Positions 17,885 through 27,155 of a stretch of 64,000 bases of DNA are shown here, piece by piece. A program made the translations under genes and the position numbers. The stretch's first letter is position 1. Each line of letters opens with the position of its first letter. This DNA is from Legionella sp. Its GTDB lineage: Bacteria > Pseudomonadota > Gammaproteobacteria > Legionellales > Legionellaceae. The DNA lies in contig JARLJR010000083.1 in assembly GCA_031291095.1 (NCBI GenBank), forward strand, positions 1 through 64,000. The letters run 5' to 3'. The notes beneath the pieces were generated by a model. That model saw only the letters and a list, made by a program, of their open reading frames with translations. It made no database searches and had not been told where the DNA came from.

Positions 17885-19894
17885 TTAGAATTGCAACATA
17901 AGTTTAAATGTTTCTGTTTGAGAATTTGTTCTTTGTACTGTGTTAAAATTCTCAATATATTCAACATCTCCAGAAGCGAAAACTAATTCAGGGCCATAAT
18001 AGGTGGTTAACAATGCAGTTGCTCCTGAAGTCTGACCTGTAACAACTGAATTTGCTGTAAAATAACCAAACTGATTCGTAACTAATAATGTCAATGTTCC
18101 TGAATTATTTGCAATTGACATTAAAGTTCCGTAAGAATTCCCTTGCTGGATGATTTCATTATCAACAAATTGACCAGTAGATGATAGCGTTTGATATTTA
18201 GCCGCTTGAATAAAGGTATTATAATTCTTAGCTGTTCCTGCTCTAGTAACTACATTAGCTGTTGCTAAACAACCAGAAAATTGTCCAATAATCGTATCTC
18301 CGTGATTTATTGGATTTTGAAGGTTATTAACGATAATTGTATTTGAGTAAGAGGAAACAATATTTCCAGTTGCATATAGATTTGTTGTATATAGCGAAAT
18401 GCTATTAGAAACCATTGAGCAATTTGTTGAAATAGTCATCTGGGTTGAGTTTTGAATAGCAACAACATTTGATAATTGGTTCACTGAACCATTTGATAGA
18501 ACAACTGGACTTCCTATTGTAAGCTGGCTAACGAAGCTGCTTCCATTTCCTGTTATGATCGGTGAAGTGGTGTTACCGGAGCAAGTTGCCTGAACTTGTA
18601 CTGGTTCGATCTTATAAACATTTTCTGAGGTAATAAACGTGCCAACAGAATTTGTTGTTGTAATCATAACATTAGAGAAGGATGGATTCTTTAGAAGCCC
18701 AACTCTCTGATAACTACAATCCGTTGGAATTGTATTACCTTCGGAATTTGCATAACTTACATATAGACCAACAGTAGAAGCTCCTAATTCTGCAGCAACG
18801 TTTGCGCCGTGACCGCCCGGAGGTGAGTAAATTCCGCGCAATGAAGCATTAGCGGTCACGCCGACAACATTAGAAGCGAACACATTTGCTGAAATACTTT
18901 TATAATTTGCTCCTGTGTTGAGCATATCGATATAATATACTGAATTTCCTGTAGCTGGATTAATTAAAGCTTGGGCAGCAGCTTCCGTTGTTTCTGTTCC
19001 ATCTCCAGCAATTATAACTCCGGGATTAATCGTATAGATTGCACCATTTTGTGGTAATGGATTGAAAGCAGTGTTTAATTGAATCAATTTACAGGTAGAA
19101 TTCACTGTATAATTTACAATCTGACGATATTGACCAGCAGAATTTCCATTAGGGTCGGCTGTGATGTAAATGTAACAATTGTTGTAATATGTGTTAAGTG
19201 GGGAAGCTGCTGCATTAATGGTATAGAGTAAGTTGTTTCCACCAAGAGAAATATCAGTTACAGAAAAAGTTCCATTGGTATAATTCGAATAACCAACTCC
19301 ACCAGATGCTACATTAATTGTGTCAATTATTCCATTGATGGCTAAGTTTTGAACACTTGTGTTTGCGAGATAGGGAATAAAAGTTGGTGTATTGAAATTA
19401 TTATAGGTACTTTGATCGATGGTAAACATATATTTCCATGTATAACCATCTGCAGTCATAAAGGAATTATTATATGCATTAACGCTAGAAAATGCTGGTT
19501 GAACTGTAGAAGGCGCACCATTGTTATTATCAATGCATTTATAGACATAATAATTTGTAGAAACTTGAACAACAACATAAAATTGTTGTTCAAGAATAAG
19601 AGGATTAGAATCATCATAAGGAACATAAACAGTTCCGCTTGTATAAGGGTAGTTCTTGATCATTAATGATACATTATTTGGTCCAACTACTTTACCAAAA
19701 TTCATCGTTCTCCAAACATCAATAACAGTCGTGTAAACATCATCAACTGGAATCGGAATCAATGAATCGGAGAATGGAACACATTCTCCTGTAAACAGAT
19801 AATAGACATCATCCTGATTTTGGATAGCATCCATAAATCTCATAGCATTTGATAGCTTATAATTATTTGTTGTAAGGTATTGAGCTGTTGACAT
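17885..19894 (-). CDS. gp8-like: Baseplate wedge protein, gp8-like
   Basis: This 669-aa protein has an N-terminal region like the gp8 wedge protein of T4-like cyanophages: an early YYLFTGECVPFSD segment, DVWRTMNFGKVV, VYKCIDNNNGAPS and the signature DGYTWKYMFTID at about residues 149-160. T4 gp8 is 334 aa, so the C-terminal half is an extension rich in Asn, Thr and Ser with KPLG/SGAT-like loops. It follows the gp7-like gene, preserving the T4 order 6-7-8. Gp8 contacts gp7 and gp10 in the wedge. Confidence 0.75.
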   Translation of the reverse strand: MSTAQYLTTNNYKLSNAMRFMDAIQNQDDVYYLFTGECVPFSDSLIPIPVDDVYTTVIDVWRTMNFGKVVGPNNVSLMIKNYPYTSGTVYVPYDDSNPLILEQQFYVVVQVSTNYYVYKCIDNNNGAPSTVQPAFSSVNAYNNSFMTADGYTWKYMFTIDQSTYNNFNTPTFIPYLANTSVQNLAINGIIDTINVASGGVGYSNYTNGTFSVTDISLGGNNLLYTINAAASPLNTYYNNCYIYITADPNGNSAGQYRQIVNYTVNSTCKLIQLNTAFNPLPQNGAIYTINPGVIIAGDGTETTEAAAQALINPATGNSVYYIDMLNTGANYKSISANVFASNVVGVTANASLRGIYSPPGGHGANVAAELGASTVGLYVSYANSEGNTIPTDCSYQRVGLLKNPSFSNVMITTTNSVGTFITSENVYKIEPVQVQATCSGNTTSPIITGNGSSFVSQLTIGSPVVLSNGSVNQLSNVVAIQNSTQMTISTNCSMVSNSISLYTTNLYATGNIVSSYSNTIIVNNLQNPINHGDTIIGQFSGCLATANVVTRAGTAKNYNTFIQAAKYQTLSSTGQFVDNEIIQQGNSYGTLMSIANNSGTLTLLVTNQFGYFTANSVVTGQTSGATALLTTYYGPELVFASGDVEYIENFNTVQRTNSQTETFKLMLQF

Positions 19895-19918
19895 TCTGAT
19901 CTCTTGTTTTAATAATAT

Positions 19919-22390
19919 TTAGCTAAGATTCATTAGCGATGAGATTTCCGTATTTGAACCAGTGTATGTAATTGTCTCGATTGTACCGAACCATTTCTTT
20001 CCTGCTACATGCAATAATCTTTTAAACATGTCTTGATATTTGGAAGGAGCAATAGATGTTTTTACATCATAAGAAAATTCTTGATAATAGTTTCCATCAT
20101 ACATTTTCTTGGTGGAAGAAGCGAAACCATTTTGATCTTCCCAATATCCTTCTGATTGTCCCTGTTTTTCTAACAGAGCAAACGCCGTTCCGTTTCTTTC
20201 TCCATCAAGGCTACTGAACGTAACTAAATCAACATAATCACCGTATCCAGTTTGATCTAATGATCGATTGAAACCGAAGCCAGAATCAATAACCTTAAGA
20301 TTAGAAACATAACCAGCAGATGATATAACATTTGTTGAAATGGTAGCATTGATACCGGCATATTTACTAGATGTATCTGTAGTATATGAGACAAGATTTG
20401 CTGTATAATTTGATGTCTGTCCAACAAGTTGTGTAGTAGTTGATGTGTTTGACGTTACCCAATTTTCTTCGAATTTGAGACGTCTAATCTTAACGAGAGA
20501 AGAATTAGCAAATGTTACCAATCCCTTTTCTCCCAATGCAGTTTGGGTTACAACCTCACCTTGTAGAAATACACCAGTTGGATTTGCAATATTAAAGATG
20601 TAGTCTTGTAATTCGTATGGATAAATCCAAGGATCATACACACTAACATCAGGACTAAAGTTGTAATTAATTCCAGGGTTGATACCTGTAAGACCTGTAA
20701 TTGTACCAATATTAAAATTTTGATAATGTAAAACAGAACCAATAACTGTACTAAGTCCACCAAAAGCAGAATTAACGACCAATGATAGATAAGGACCAAG
20801 GAGATCAGTATTAATGTTTACATTTTCTGTAAAATTAAAGTTTGTAGTGATATTACAATTTGCACCGAAACCAGAAGATGTAGCAATTACTACACCAGAA
20901 GTGAAATAATTGTTTGAATAGATGTAGTTATTTCCACTAATAGTAAATGTTGAATTGGATTTTACACCAATATCAAGAATAAGCGAATTAACAAAAGCAC
21001 TTGTTCCTGACGTTGTTCCAATAATATTCGTGTTGGTATAAAATATTGTAGAATTGCTAATTGACAAATTGCCGGAAGTTCCTGATACAGAAATTGAGTT
21101 AATTGTTCCTGTAGATATGATATTATTGTTGATATCGACTTGGTTAACTATTTCACCTGTTTCGAACACACCACTCGCGTTTGAATAAACAATAGTGTTA
21201 TAATCTGGGAGGTTTAAAATAGTTCCATTTGCTGTATAATCCGTGTAACCACCTAATGTAGTATTTGCATGAATAGCGTTACCTTGATTGTAAAATAAGG
21301 TGTTTGAAGCTAAATTTCCTGCAGTAACAGAAGCAATAAGAAAACTGTTTCCTGAATTGTTTTGCGATAATTGTAATACAGTTCCTTGTCCAGAAACACC
21401 ACCATTAGAATAATAAGTTGTAATGGTATCATTTATAGCAAAGTTTCCAGTAGCCGATGAGAAAGCAATATTAGCGTATGGTTGAACGATTGTATTAAAA
21501 TACACTATTTCTGGGTTGGTCGAAACGTAGGGTCTATTAACTTGTGTTAATTTTAGAACTGTGTCCGAGATAATGACCTCTGTACAAGATGTATAACCCC
21601 AACCACCATCCTTAACACTAAAATTAACTAGACCAGTTTCTGACATTGTATTAGAAACAACTGCTTTGGCACCATACCCGACGTTGCTATAAACATTGAC
21701 AACATCACCATTATTAAATGCATATGATCCATCCACAACTTCAAGAGAAGTTAATGAACCAACAATCATTGGTGCAGTATTGACATTTATGTTGTTTGCG
21801 ATACAAACCAATTCACCAGTTTTAAAATCACCAGTGTTTGCAGAAATATAGAAAATATCTAATAGACGACCGTTTGATCTGCGTCTAATGAAATCATCAA
21901 CAAATGCTTTTGTGCCGCTTTCTAATCCAATAATCTCTTGGCTAATGAATGTGTTGTTAATCGGAAGTGGTGAAACTTCTAGATATGTGTTCTTAACCCA
22001 CTTACCAGATGAAAAAGACATCAAATCAGTTGATGGATAATAAATTTCGCAGTCCGCATCAAATACGGCTCGGAAGAACAATTCGGTTGCACGATCAGTA
22101 CCACGTGCGCGATAGAATGGCTTAGCGTTCTTGATTAGGCGCTTCGTAGCAATGGCAGTATCGAGTTGGATGTTGGGTAGATATGTTTGTTTAAAATGTG
22201 TTAGGAATTCGTCAGCGGTCTTATCGATATCATGATTATCTAGAAAATTACGTGCATAATAAACCGCATTACCAGACTGTTCCAACCATTCATAATATGC
22301 TTGGACAAATTCAATTAGCATTGGACCAAAATCTCGATATAACTGAGGAAACTGGTTCTCAATTAAAGAGGAGACTAATTTTTCTTGCAT
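19919..22390 (-). CDS. gp7-like: Baseplate wedge protein, gp7-like
   Basis: This 823-aa protein starts MQEKLVSSLIENQFPQLYRD and continues with FVQAYYEWLEQSGN, FLTHFKQTYLPNIQLDTA and RGTDRATELFFRAVF. This head is conserved in the gp7-position protein of T4-like cyanophages and rhizobial phages. The rest is Asn/Thr/Gly-rich, with a charged C-terminal part (YQDMFKRLLHVAGKKWFGTI). The ATG overlaps the stop of the gp6 gene (TAATG), and the gene lies between 6 and 8 as in T4. Confidence 0.75.
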   Translation of the reverse strand: MQEKLVSSLIENQFPQLYRDFGPMLIEFVQAYYEWLEQSGNAVYYARNFLDNHDIDKTADEFLTHFKQTYLPNIQLDTAIATKRLIKNAKPFYRARGTDRATELFFRAVFDADCEIYYPSTDLMSFSSGKWVKNTYLEVSPLPINNTFISQEIIGLESGTKAFVDDFIRRRSNGRLLDIFYISANTGDFKTGELVCIANNINVNTAPMIVGSLTSLEVVDGSYAFNNGDVVNVYSNVGYGAKAVVSNTMSETGLVNFSVKDGGWGYTSCTEVIISDTVLKLTQVNRPYVSTNPEIVYFNTIVQPYANIAFSSATGNFAINDTITTYYSNGGVSGQGTVLQLSQNNSGNSFLIASVTAGNLASNTLFYNQGNAIHANTTLGGYTDYTANGTILNLPDYNTIVYSNASGVFETGEIVNQVDINNNIISTGTINSISVSGTSGNLSISNSTIFYTNTNIIGTTSGTSAFVNSLILDIGVKSNSTFTISGNNYIYSNNYFTSGVVIATSSGFGANCNITTNFNFTENVNINTDLLGPYLSLVVNSAFGGLSTVIGSVLHYQNFNIGTITGLTGINPGINYNFSPDVSVYDPWIYPYELQDYIFNIANPTGVFLQGEVVTQTALGEKGLVTFANSSLVKIRRLKFEENWVTSNTSTTTQLVGQTSNYTANLVSYTTDTSSKYAGINATISTNVISSAGYVSNLKVIDSGFGFNRSLDQTGYGDYVDLVTFSSLDGERNGTAFALLEKQGQSEGYWEDQNGFASSTKKMYDGNYYQEFSYDVKTSIAPSKYQDMFKRLLHVAGKKWFGTIETITYTGSNTEISSLMNLS

Positions 22391-24183
22391 TATTCGCTGA
22401 CCTGTACGGCTTTGAAGTTGATCCCAGAAGCTTCAAGTGTTAATAGATTATTTCCTGTAATTGGAACATCCTTATCTTGACCCTGAACATAGACGTTGAA
22501 TGTTGGTGAATTTGTTACGGAATCAACCACCAGATTAGTTATCTGGATAATTCCATTTATGTAATCAACAGTTCCAACGTTTTTAATAACGACGTCGATA
22601 TTGTTGACTGTTTGAACGATACGAATATTACCACCCCCATCATCTTCTAAGAAGCAAGCAGAACCACCATAGATAAAGACATCAGAATAAACTGCATGAA
22701 CTTCATCGGCTGGATGTGAACCAGCAACCATAGCATATTCGTTGAAGATCGGAAAACCATAATTTAATGTAGTAGAAAAGGCGTTACCGAGTGTAGGGTT
22801 GACCTTAATATATAATGTAATATCAGTATCATTGGATATAATAGCAGGATGAACGGAATCGATAGCAGTTCCTAATGGAGATGATCTAAGTGTGACTTTA
22901 AAGTCATTATAATTGGCATTATTGTAATTAATAATGGCTGCAGTCAACAGTGATTCAATATCAGAAGGCTTAAGTGTAGTTACATTGTAATTATAATTTA
23001 CTTTGGAATCAATCTGATAATAAATGTATTGCGGAGTTTGAAACACAGGAACCATTGGGCAACGAGGTTTGATGAAATTGTAATATTCTGATTGTTTAGA
23101 TGTAGGGAGTCCATTGACACCAGAAATATCAACCGAGATAAAAACTTTTCCATATTGAGGTGGGGTTAAAGTTTCACCACCAAATACCGCAATAGCATCA
23201 ATTTCTGGGAACTTCTGTTTGAGCAGAATTTCGTAATCAGTTTCACCAATCGCCCGTTCTTGTACCTGATATGCTCTTGGAGCATTGTATTGAATAGACT
23301 CAATGGTTTCTTGTGGAGAACCACCATTAGATGGAACTGTAACAATAACATTAGGTGTACCAATTAAAGCACCACCAGTGATATCTGTTGATAGGACAAA
23401 ATCTTGGATTCCGTTACCAGCTTCTCCCTGAGTAACTCGATAGTTTACAACAATTACAGCACCATTTTTTGGCTGTCGACCAAGAACACCATCACCAAAT
23501 TCAATTTCGTATTGAGATTCTGATGTTGCCTGTAAGAAAAAAGCTTGTGTGGTGGAAGTTACATCGAGTAATGAATCAAATTTCAAATAATTTAATGTAG
23601 ATGAACCAGAGTCTTCAACGACAGTTACTGTGATGGACTCAATATCAATGTTTGGGTTTGACATAATAAATCTTTGAGACGGCTGTGTATAATCCATAAT
23701 GAAGGAATCTTGAACATATGTTCCTTCATAGATCGTGATCCCCGTAACATCAAAATAACCATTTGTAGATGTTAGAAGTTGGTTTTGATCCGTAGTAAAT
23801 GTAAATGTCTGAATACCAGAACGACCAATGAATGGAGTTCCTTTAGGCATGACAATTGCATTTAGACCAGTTGTTTGGAACTGTAATTCTACATTAGCTG
23901 ATGAGGAAGTAGCAGACCCAGGAAGATAACTTAATTCCTTAGATCTAGAGACTGCGGATGCACGAAGCTGATTTGAATCAAGCCAACTTTCTGAGTTGAC
24001 CATATTAAGGTAGAAAGCATACTCGAATGTGTTTCTTGAAAGGAGTGTAAGAAGGACGTCGAGATTAGTACCCGTAAAGTCGTAACTCTGGAAACGACTT
24101 TGCGAAGACATAAAATTAATTAATGTCTGTTTAAATAGATCAACGTCTAAATTTAAAAGGTTGATTGTGGAATTAGCAGTCAA
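22390..24183 (-). CDS. gp6: Baseplate wedge protein gp6 (baseplate J family)
   Basis: This 597-aa protein matches the gp6/baseplate J family: an N-terminal helical region (LDVLLTLLSRNTFEYAFYLN, ESWLDSNQLRASAVSRSKEL) and a central part with DGVLGRQPKNGAVIVVNYRV and RAIGETDYEILLKQKFPEI. In T4, gp6 dimers form the inter-wedge ring of the baseplate. The start is TTG at 24183 with AAAGG about 9 nt upstream; no ATG fits. It directly follows the gp25 gene, as in many contractile systems. Confidence 0.85.
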   Translation of the reverse strand: MTANSTINLLNLDVDLFKQTLINFMSSQSRFQSYDFTGTNLDVLLTLLSRNTFEYAFYLNMVNSESWLDSNQLRASAVSRSKELSYLPGSATSSSANVELQFQTTGLNAIVMPKGTPFIGRSGIQTFTFTTDQNQLLTSTNGYFDVTGITIYEGTYVQDSFIMDYTQPSQRFIMSNPNIDIESITVTVVEDSGSSTLNYLKFDSLLDVTSTTQAFFLQATSESQYEIEFGDGVLGRQPKNGAVIVVNYRVTQGEAGNGIQDFVLSTDITGGALIGTPNVIVTVPSNGGSPQETIESIQYNAPRAYQVQERAIGETDYEILLKQKFPEIDAIAVFGGETLTPPQYGKVFISVDISGVNGLPTSKQSEYYNFIKPRCPMVPVFQTPQYIYYQIDSKVNYNYNVTTLKPSDIESLLTAAIINYNNANYNDFKVTLRSSPLGTAIDSVHPAIISNDTDITLYIKVNPTLGNAFSTTLNYGFPIFNEYAMVAGSHPADEVHAVYSDVFIYGGSACFLEDDGGGNIRIVQTVNNIDVVIKNVGTVDYINGIIQITNLVVDSVTNSPTFNVYVQGQDKDVPITGNNLLTLEASGINFKAVQVSE

Positions 24184-24210
24184 TGCTTTGAACCTTTGCT
24201 TTTATTATAT

Positions 24211-24636
24211 TTACCTTACACGCGCAAGGATTGTTTGGAATACAATGTTTTTGGTTGAATTTTTTGCGGTAAAAGTTACTGTTACGTCATATGAATCTTG
24301 ATCTGGAAATGCGTTTACGACAACAGAAACTAAATTAACTCTGTCTGACGCATTATTTACTATAGTTTGCTGGATAAGATTTGTTAAAGTTGTGGCTGTA
24401 ATATTGTCCACAATTTCAAATAATAACTTTTGAATCTGTGACCCAACGAGTGGGTAGTACGGGACTTCGTACTGATCGATCAAAATTAGGTTTGCGACAG
24501 TATCTTTCAATTCAGCCTCATTAACCAAACGTGCTAGTTGTTTAGTCATGGGGTTCACATCCAGATTTCTAGTAATATCTGAATACAATTCTAACTGTTT
24601 TGATGTGCTGGTGATGAGGTCTGATCTTGATGCCAT
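24211..24636 (-). CDS. gp25: Baseplate wedge protein gp25
   Basis: This 141-aa protein has the size (T4 gp25 is 132 aa) and pattern of the gp25/GPW lysozyme-like wedge family: a first segment of about 50 residues with NPMTKQLARLVNEAELKDTV, the YYPLVGSQIQKLLFEIVDN core helix, and C-terminal strands (YDVTVTFTAKNSTKNIVFQ). Gp25 nucleates sheath assembly on the wedge. Its start shares one base with the stop of the gp5 spike gene. Confidence 0.85.
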   Translation of the reverse strand: MASRSDLITSTSKQLELYSDITRNLDVNPMTKQLARLVNEAELKDTVANLILIDQYEVPYYPLVGSQIQKLLFEIVDNITATTLTNLIQQTIVNNASDRVNLVSVVVNAFPDQDSYDVTVTFTAKNSTKNIVFQTILARVR

Positions 24637-25346
24637 TAGGAGATGAATACCTTTTTTGATTGTGGGCTTGGAACCTTATTACCAGCAGAATCTTGGTCTG
24701 TTGACATTACAGCAAGTGTTCCGCCGTCTGCGCCAAGGTGAACTTCACCATTGAATACAAATTTTGTTGCGTTAAAGGTAAAAACACCATCAGACATTGT
24801 CATCGAAGCACCTTGACTTGATAAAGTAATTGAACTGCTATCGGACGTAATCTGAAAACCACCAGTTGCCTTAATGGTCGCGGCACCTTCAACTTGTTGA
24901 TTAAGATCACCATTTGTTTTAGACGTTACATGCCCTTGTACTAATTGGTTAAAATTGCCTTTAACCATTTGAGTAATAGAACCGATGGTTGCTTCAATTT
25001 TATCGCCATTATGGACTGTGTTTTGATCACCATTTGTTTCAATATATGAATCACCAGCATGTGTTGCACGAGTGCCGCCACCAGCTTTTGTGTCAATATT
25101 ATGGTCGGATGTAACAGTCTTTCCACCTTTGGCATATTCGTAATGATGTCCAGCATGAACGGTTACAACCGAACCATCTGAGTTCATTTCGGTGTAACCG
25201 CCAGACTTATGACCAATGCGAACACGCTCCGCTCCGGGTGTGTTATCAAATTCAACGAGATGCCCACCCTCAGTCAAAAACACCTGATTATATGGGTATT
25301 TTGTATTGTAAGATGTGTCTGGTACACGTTTGTTCGAATTAGTCAT
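24636..25346 (-). CDS. gp5-like: Central spike protein, gp5 C-terminal part without lysozyme
   Basis: This 236-aa protein corresponds to the spike region of T4 gp5. It has the conserved lead-in (YNQVFLTEGGHLVEFDNTPG, RVRIGHKSGGYTEMNSDGS) followed by short VxGxxxxxVxG-like repeats (KGNFNQLVQGHVTSKTNGDL) that build a triple beta-helix. T4 gp5 is 575 aa, and its OB-fold and lysozyme domains are absent here. Peptidoglycan hydrolysis, if any, must come from another protein. The gene lies between gp51 and gp25. Confidence 0.85.
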   Translation of the reverse strand: MTNSNKRVPDTSYNTKYPYNQVFLTEGGHLVEFDNTPGAERVRIGHKSGGYTEMNSDGSVVTVHAGHHYEYAKGGKTVTSDHNIDTKAGGGTRATHAGDSYIETNGDQNTVHNGDKIEATIGSITQMVKGNFNQLVQGHVTSKTNGDLNQQVEGAATIKATGGFQITSDSSSITLSSQGASMTMSDGVFTFNATKFVFNGEVHLGADGGTLAVMSTDQDSAGNKVPSPQSKKVFIS

Positions 25347-25364
25347 TTTATCCCTTTTTATTAT

Positions 25365-25538
25365 TTATGTAGTTTCTCTCGCCTTGCGTTCTTCTTCTTT
25401 CAAAGCAGCATCTAGCATTGAGATATACACATTCATTTCAAATGGAGTCAAATTATCCATCTCATCAAAATTATACCTATGATGTCTTTTTAGGGAAAAT
25501 GATGTCTGTAGATAGTTAGCAAGACTATCGTGAGACAT
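25365..25538 (-). CDS. gp51: Baseplate hub assembly protein gp51-like
   Basis: This 57-aa frame (MSHDSLANYLQTSF, RYNFDEMDNLTPFEMNVYIS, then a charged helix EEERKARETT) matches the pattern of the short gp51 hub-assembly protein of T4-type phages, where F(D/E)E(M/L)DNLxPFE is typical. It shares one base with the stop of gp26. It can also be reached from gp26 by a -1 shift on the T7 run at 25547-25553, because no stop lies between. T4 has the same order 26-51. Confidence 0.75.
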   Translation of the reverse strand: MSHDSLANYLQTSFSLKRHHRYNFDEMDNLTPFEMNVYISMLDAALKEEERKARETT

Positions 25539-26239
25539 CAATACCGAAAAAAATCAGGAAGTCCTGCTAGAGCAACTCTCTTTTCTGCACCATTTTTATT
25601 GGTGTATTTGTCTTCCCAAAACAGAATAGGTAAGGTATAGAAAAATAATCTAATCTTAGCGAATGTATTTTGGTCAAGGGATTCGTAAAATTCCCTAATT
25701 TCTTCTTCCGTTGAATCCGTTGGATCGAGAATAGAATCCCCATCAAAAATCTTGTCAAGACATTTAGTTGCAATATCAGTAATGTCTTTAGATTCATAAT
25801 AAGCAGCATCATCATAAAGGTCCGCCGTTGGATACTTTAGTTTAATGGAATACTGATCGTTGATCTTAATAACATCTGAAATGTCATCTGGGAATTTAAC
25901 TTCCACCTTATTAAGATCAATCTGGAAATCATAAGTTTCGTGGTCATCCCCATCCCTGAACGATACTTCTACTATATTGGATACGGATGCTGCTCGAATC
26001 TTAAGGAAGCAATATTCAATATCAAACGTTGTTAAACGTTCAATCTTAAATGTTGGCGAAACTGCACAATTATTAACCACTTGTCTAATTGCTGTTTTCT
26101 TATCCGCGTCCCCATCAGTTTCCTTCGCAATAAGAAGAATTTTTTCTTCTTTACGAAGCATCCAACGAAAAGTCTCACTTTTCTTTGTTGATGGGAGTGT
26201 AAGAGTAATGAGTGGATAAGATATTTTAGGCATCGACAT
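25538..26239 (-). CDS. gp26: Baseplate hub protein gp26-like
   Basis: This 233-aa protein fits the T4 gp26 baseplate hub family: an N-terminal YPLITLTLPSTKKSETFRWM strand pair, LRKEEKILLIAKE, a central FDIEYCFLKIRAASVSNIVE segment, and an acidic helical C-terminus ending LPILFWEDK...LAGLPDFFRY. T4 gp26 is 208 aa. The first ATG (26239) has GGAG 9 nt upstream. It lies between the tube-initiator gene and gp51, upstream of the spike, and ends at a slippery T7 run. Confidence 0.85.
   Translation of the reverse strand: MSMPKISYPLITLTLPSTKKSETFRWMLRKEEKILLIAKETDGDADKKTAIRQVVNNCAVSPTFKIERLTTFDIEYCFLKIRAASVSNIVEVSFRDGDDHETYDFQIDLNKVEVKFPDDISDVIKINDQYSIKLKYPTADLYDDAAYYESKDITDIATKCLDKIFDGDSILDPTDSTEEEIREFYESLDQNTFAKIRLFFYTLPILFWEDKYTNKNGAEKRVALAGLPDFFRY
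25547..25553 (-). other. Candidate -1 frameshift site T-TTT-TTT
   Basis: The minus strand reads GA TTTTTTT CGG, aligned to the gp26 frame as GAT TTT TTT CGG TAT TGA. A -1 slip on the heptamer would continue as TCG GTA TTG ATG into gp51 without a stop, giving a fusion of about 291 aa. Perfect X-XXY-YYZ heptamers at this place resemble the tail assembly chaperone frameshifts of other phages. Whether it is used is unknown. Confidence 0.5.
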
Positions 26240-26255
26240 ATTGAAATTCTCCTAA

Positions 26256-27020
26256 TTATTTCGAAGTCATAAGATTTTGATTTGCTTGGTCGGCTTGTAA
26301 CATTTGGTCTTGTTGAGTTGGTGTAATGTTTAAGTTCATAATAGCATCTAATGTGTTAACAATTGTGTTATAATTTACGACACTTCCTCCAGCTAACATT
26401 TCATTGTACCAATCAACAAAGGTAAATGTGACTGGAATTTTCATAATTTCTTTTGCACCCATCCATTCAAGTTTAATATCACCAAGAAATAATGGGTATG
26501 CTTCGCGCAAAATAAGTGATATCGTTTTGTTTGACGCCTTATCATAGATATAGATAGCTAGATCTATTGCATAATCTTCTTTATATGCGATCTCATATGG
26601 ATAAACTGTTCCAGAAGTAGTTCCGGCGATTGTAGAGGTCGCAGTATTTATACTGTTTCTGGCATCAAAATTTACAATCAATTTAATCCATGCCTGAAAG
26701 AAATTCCAAATCTCACCCATACCATCCCCAAGGAATCTAAGATTGACCTCAGAGAAATTAACCGCATAAGGCTTTTTCTCTACTGGTCCATAACCATATC
26801 GATGAATGTTTGATGTAGCTAATTCGACCCCAGGAATTTGTGCTGCCTCACAGAAAAATGGAAGCATACCAGCAGTCGTAGCGAATGCAGATGTGTTAGT
26901 TGAAGATAGGAGAGCTAACAGAGCCGGAGGAGGAATAATTTGAACTTGGAAATGGGCTGGTGATAGAAATCCATTACTCGCTGCAACTTGTTGCACGAAT
27001 TGTGAGATATCGAAAGCCAT
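26256..27020 (-). CDS. gp54-like: Baseplate tail-tube initiator, gp54/gp48-type
   Basis: This 254-aa protein has the tail-tube fold signature: FFCEAAQIPGVELATSNIHR, then GPVEKKPYAVNF, DGMGEIWNFFQAWIKL and a C-terminal LFLGDIKLEWMGAKEIMKIP followed by FTFVDWYNEM. These are the strands and loops shared by gp19, gp48 and gp54. Its place at the head of the baseplate operon, next to gp26, favours a tube-initiator role over the main tube. A late promoter octamer lies 32 nt upstream of the ATG. Confidence 0.8.
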   Translation of the reverse strand: MAFDISQFVQQVAASNGFLSPAHFQVQIIPPPALLALLSSTNTSAFATTAGMLPFFCEAAQIPGVELATSNIHRYGYGPVEKKPYAVNFSEVNLRFLGDGMGEIWNFFQAWIKLIVNFDARNSINTATSTIAGTTSGTVYPYEIAYKEDYAIDLAIYIYDKASNKTISLILREAYPLFLGDIKLEWMGAKEIMKIPVTFTFVDWYNEMLAGGSVVNYNTIVNTLDAIMNLNITPTQQDQMLQADQANQNLMTSK

Positions 27021-27051
27021 AGATAGTTTATCCTTAATTAATGTTTCCTTT

Positions 27052-27059
27052 TATTTATA
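27052..27059 (-). promoter_or_regulatory. T4-like late promoter of the baseplate operon
   Basis: A perfect TATAAATA on the minus strand lies 32 nt upstream of the tube-initiator ATG and just downstream of a strong terminator. It is therefore well placed to start the whole 27-kb virion operon. A second octamer (27153-27160) lies upstream of the terminator, at the end of the preceding gene. Confidence 0.8.
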
Positions 27060-27074
27060 CAGCCTTTAGAATAC

Positions 27075-27112
27075 AAAAAAGCCCCCGACGATCCGCTAGG
27101 AGCGCCAAGGGC
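27075..27112 (-). terminator. Rho-independent terminator
   Basis: On the minus strand GCCCTTGGCG pairs with CGTCGGGGGC over 10 positions (with G-T wobbles) across a 12-nt loop and is followed by TTTTTT. It ends the accessory operon coming from 34.7 kb before the late promoter at 27052. A weaker TTTT also follows the stem on the plus strand. Confidence 0.85.
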
Positions 27113-27155
27113 GGGTTTTCTAATAACTTTTGGGTAAGTCTAAGTCAACTAATAT

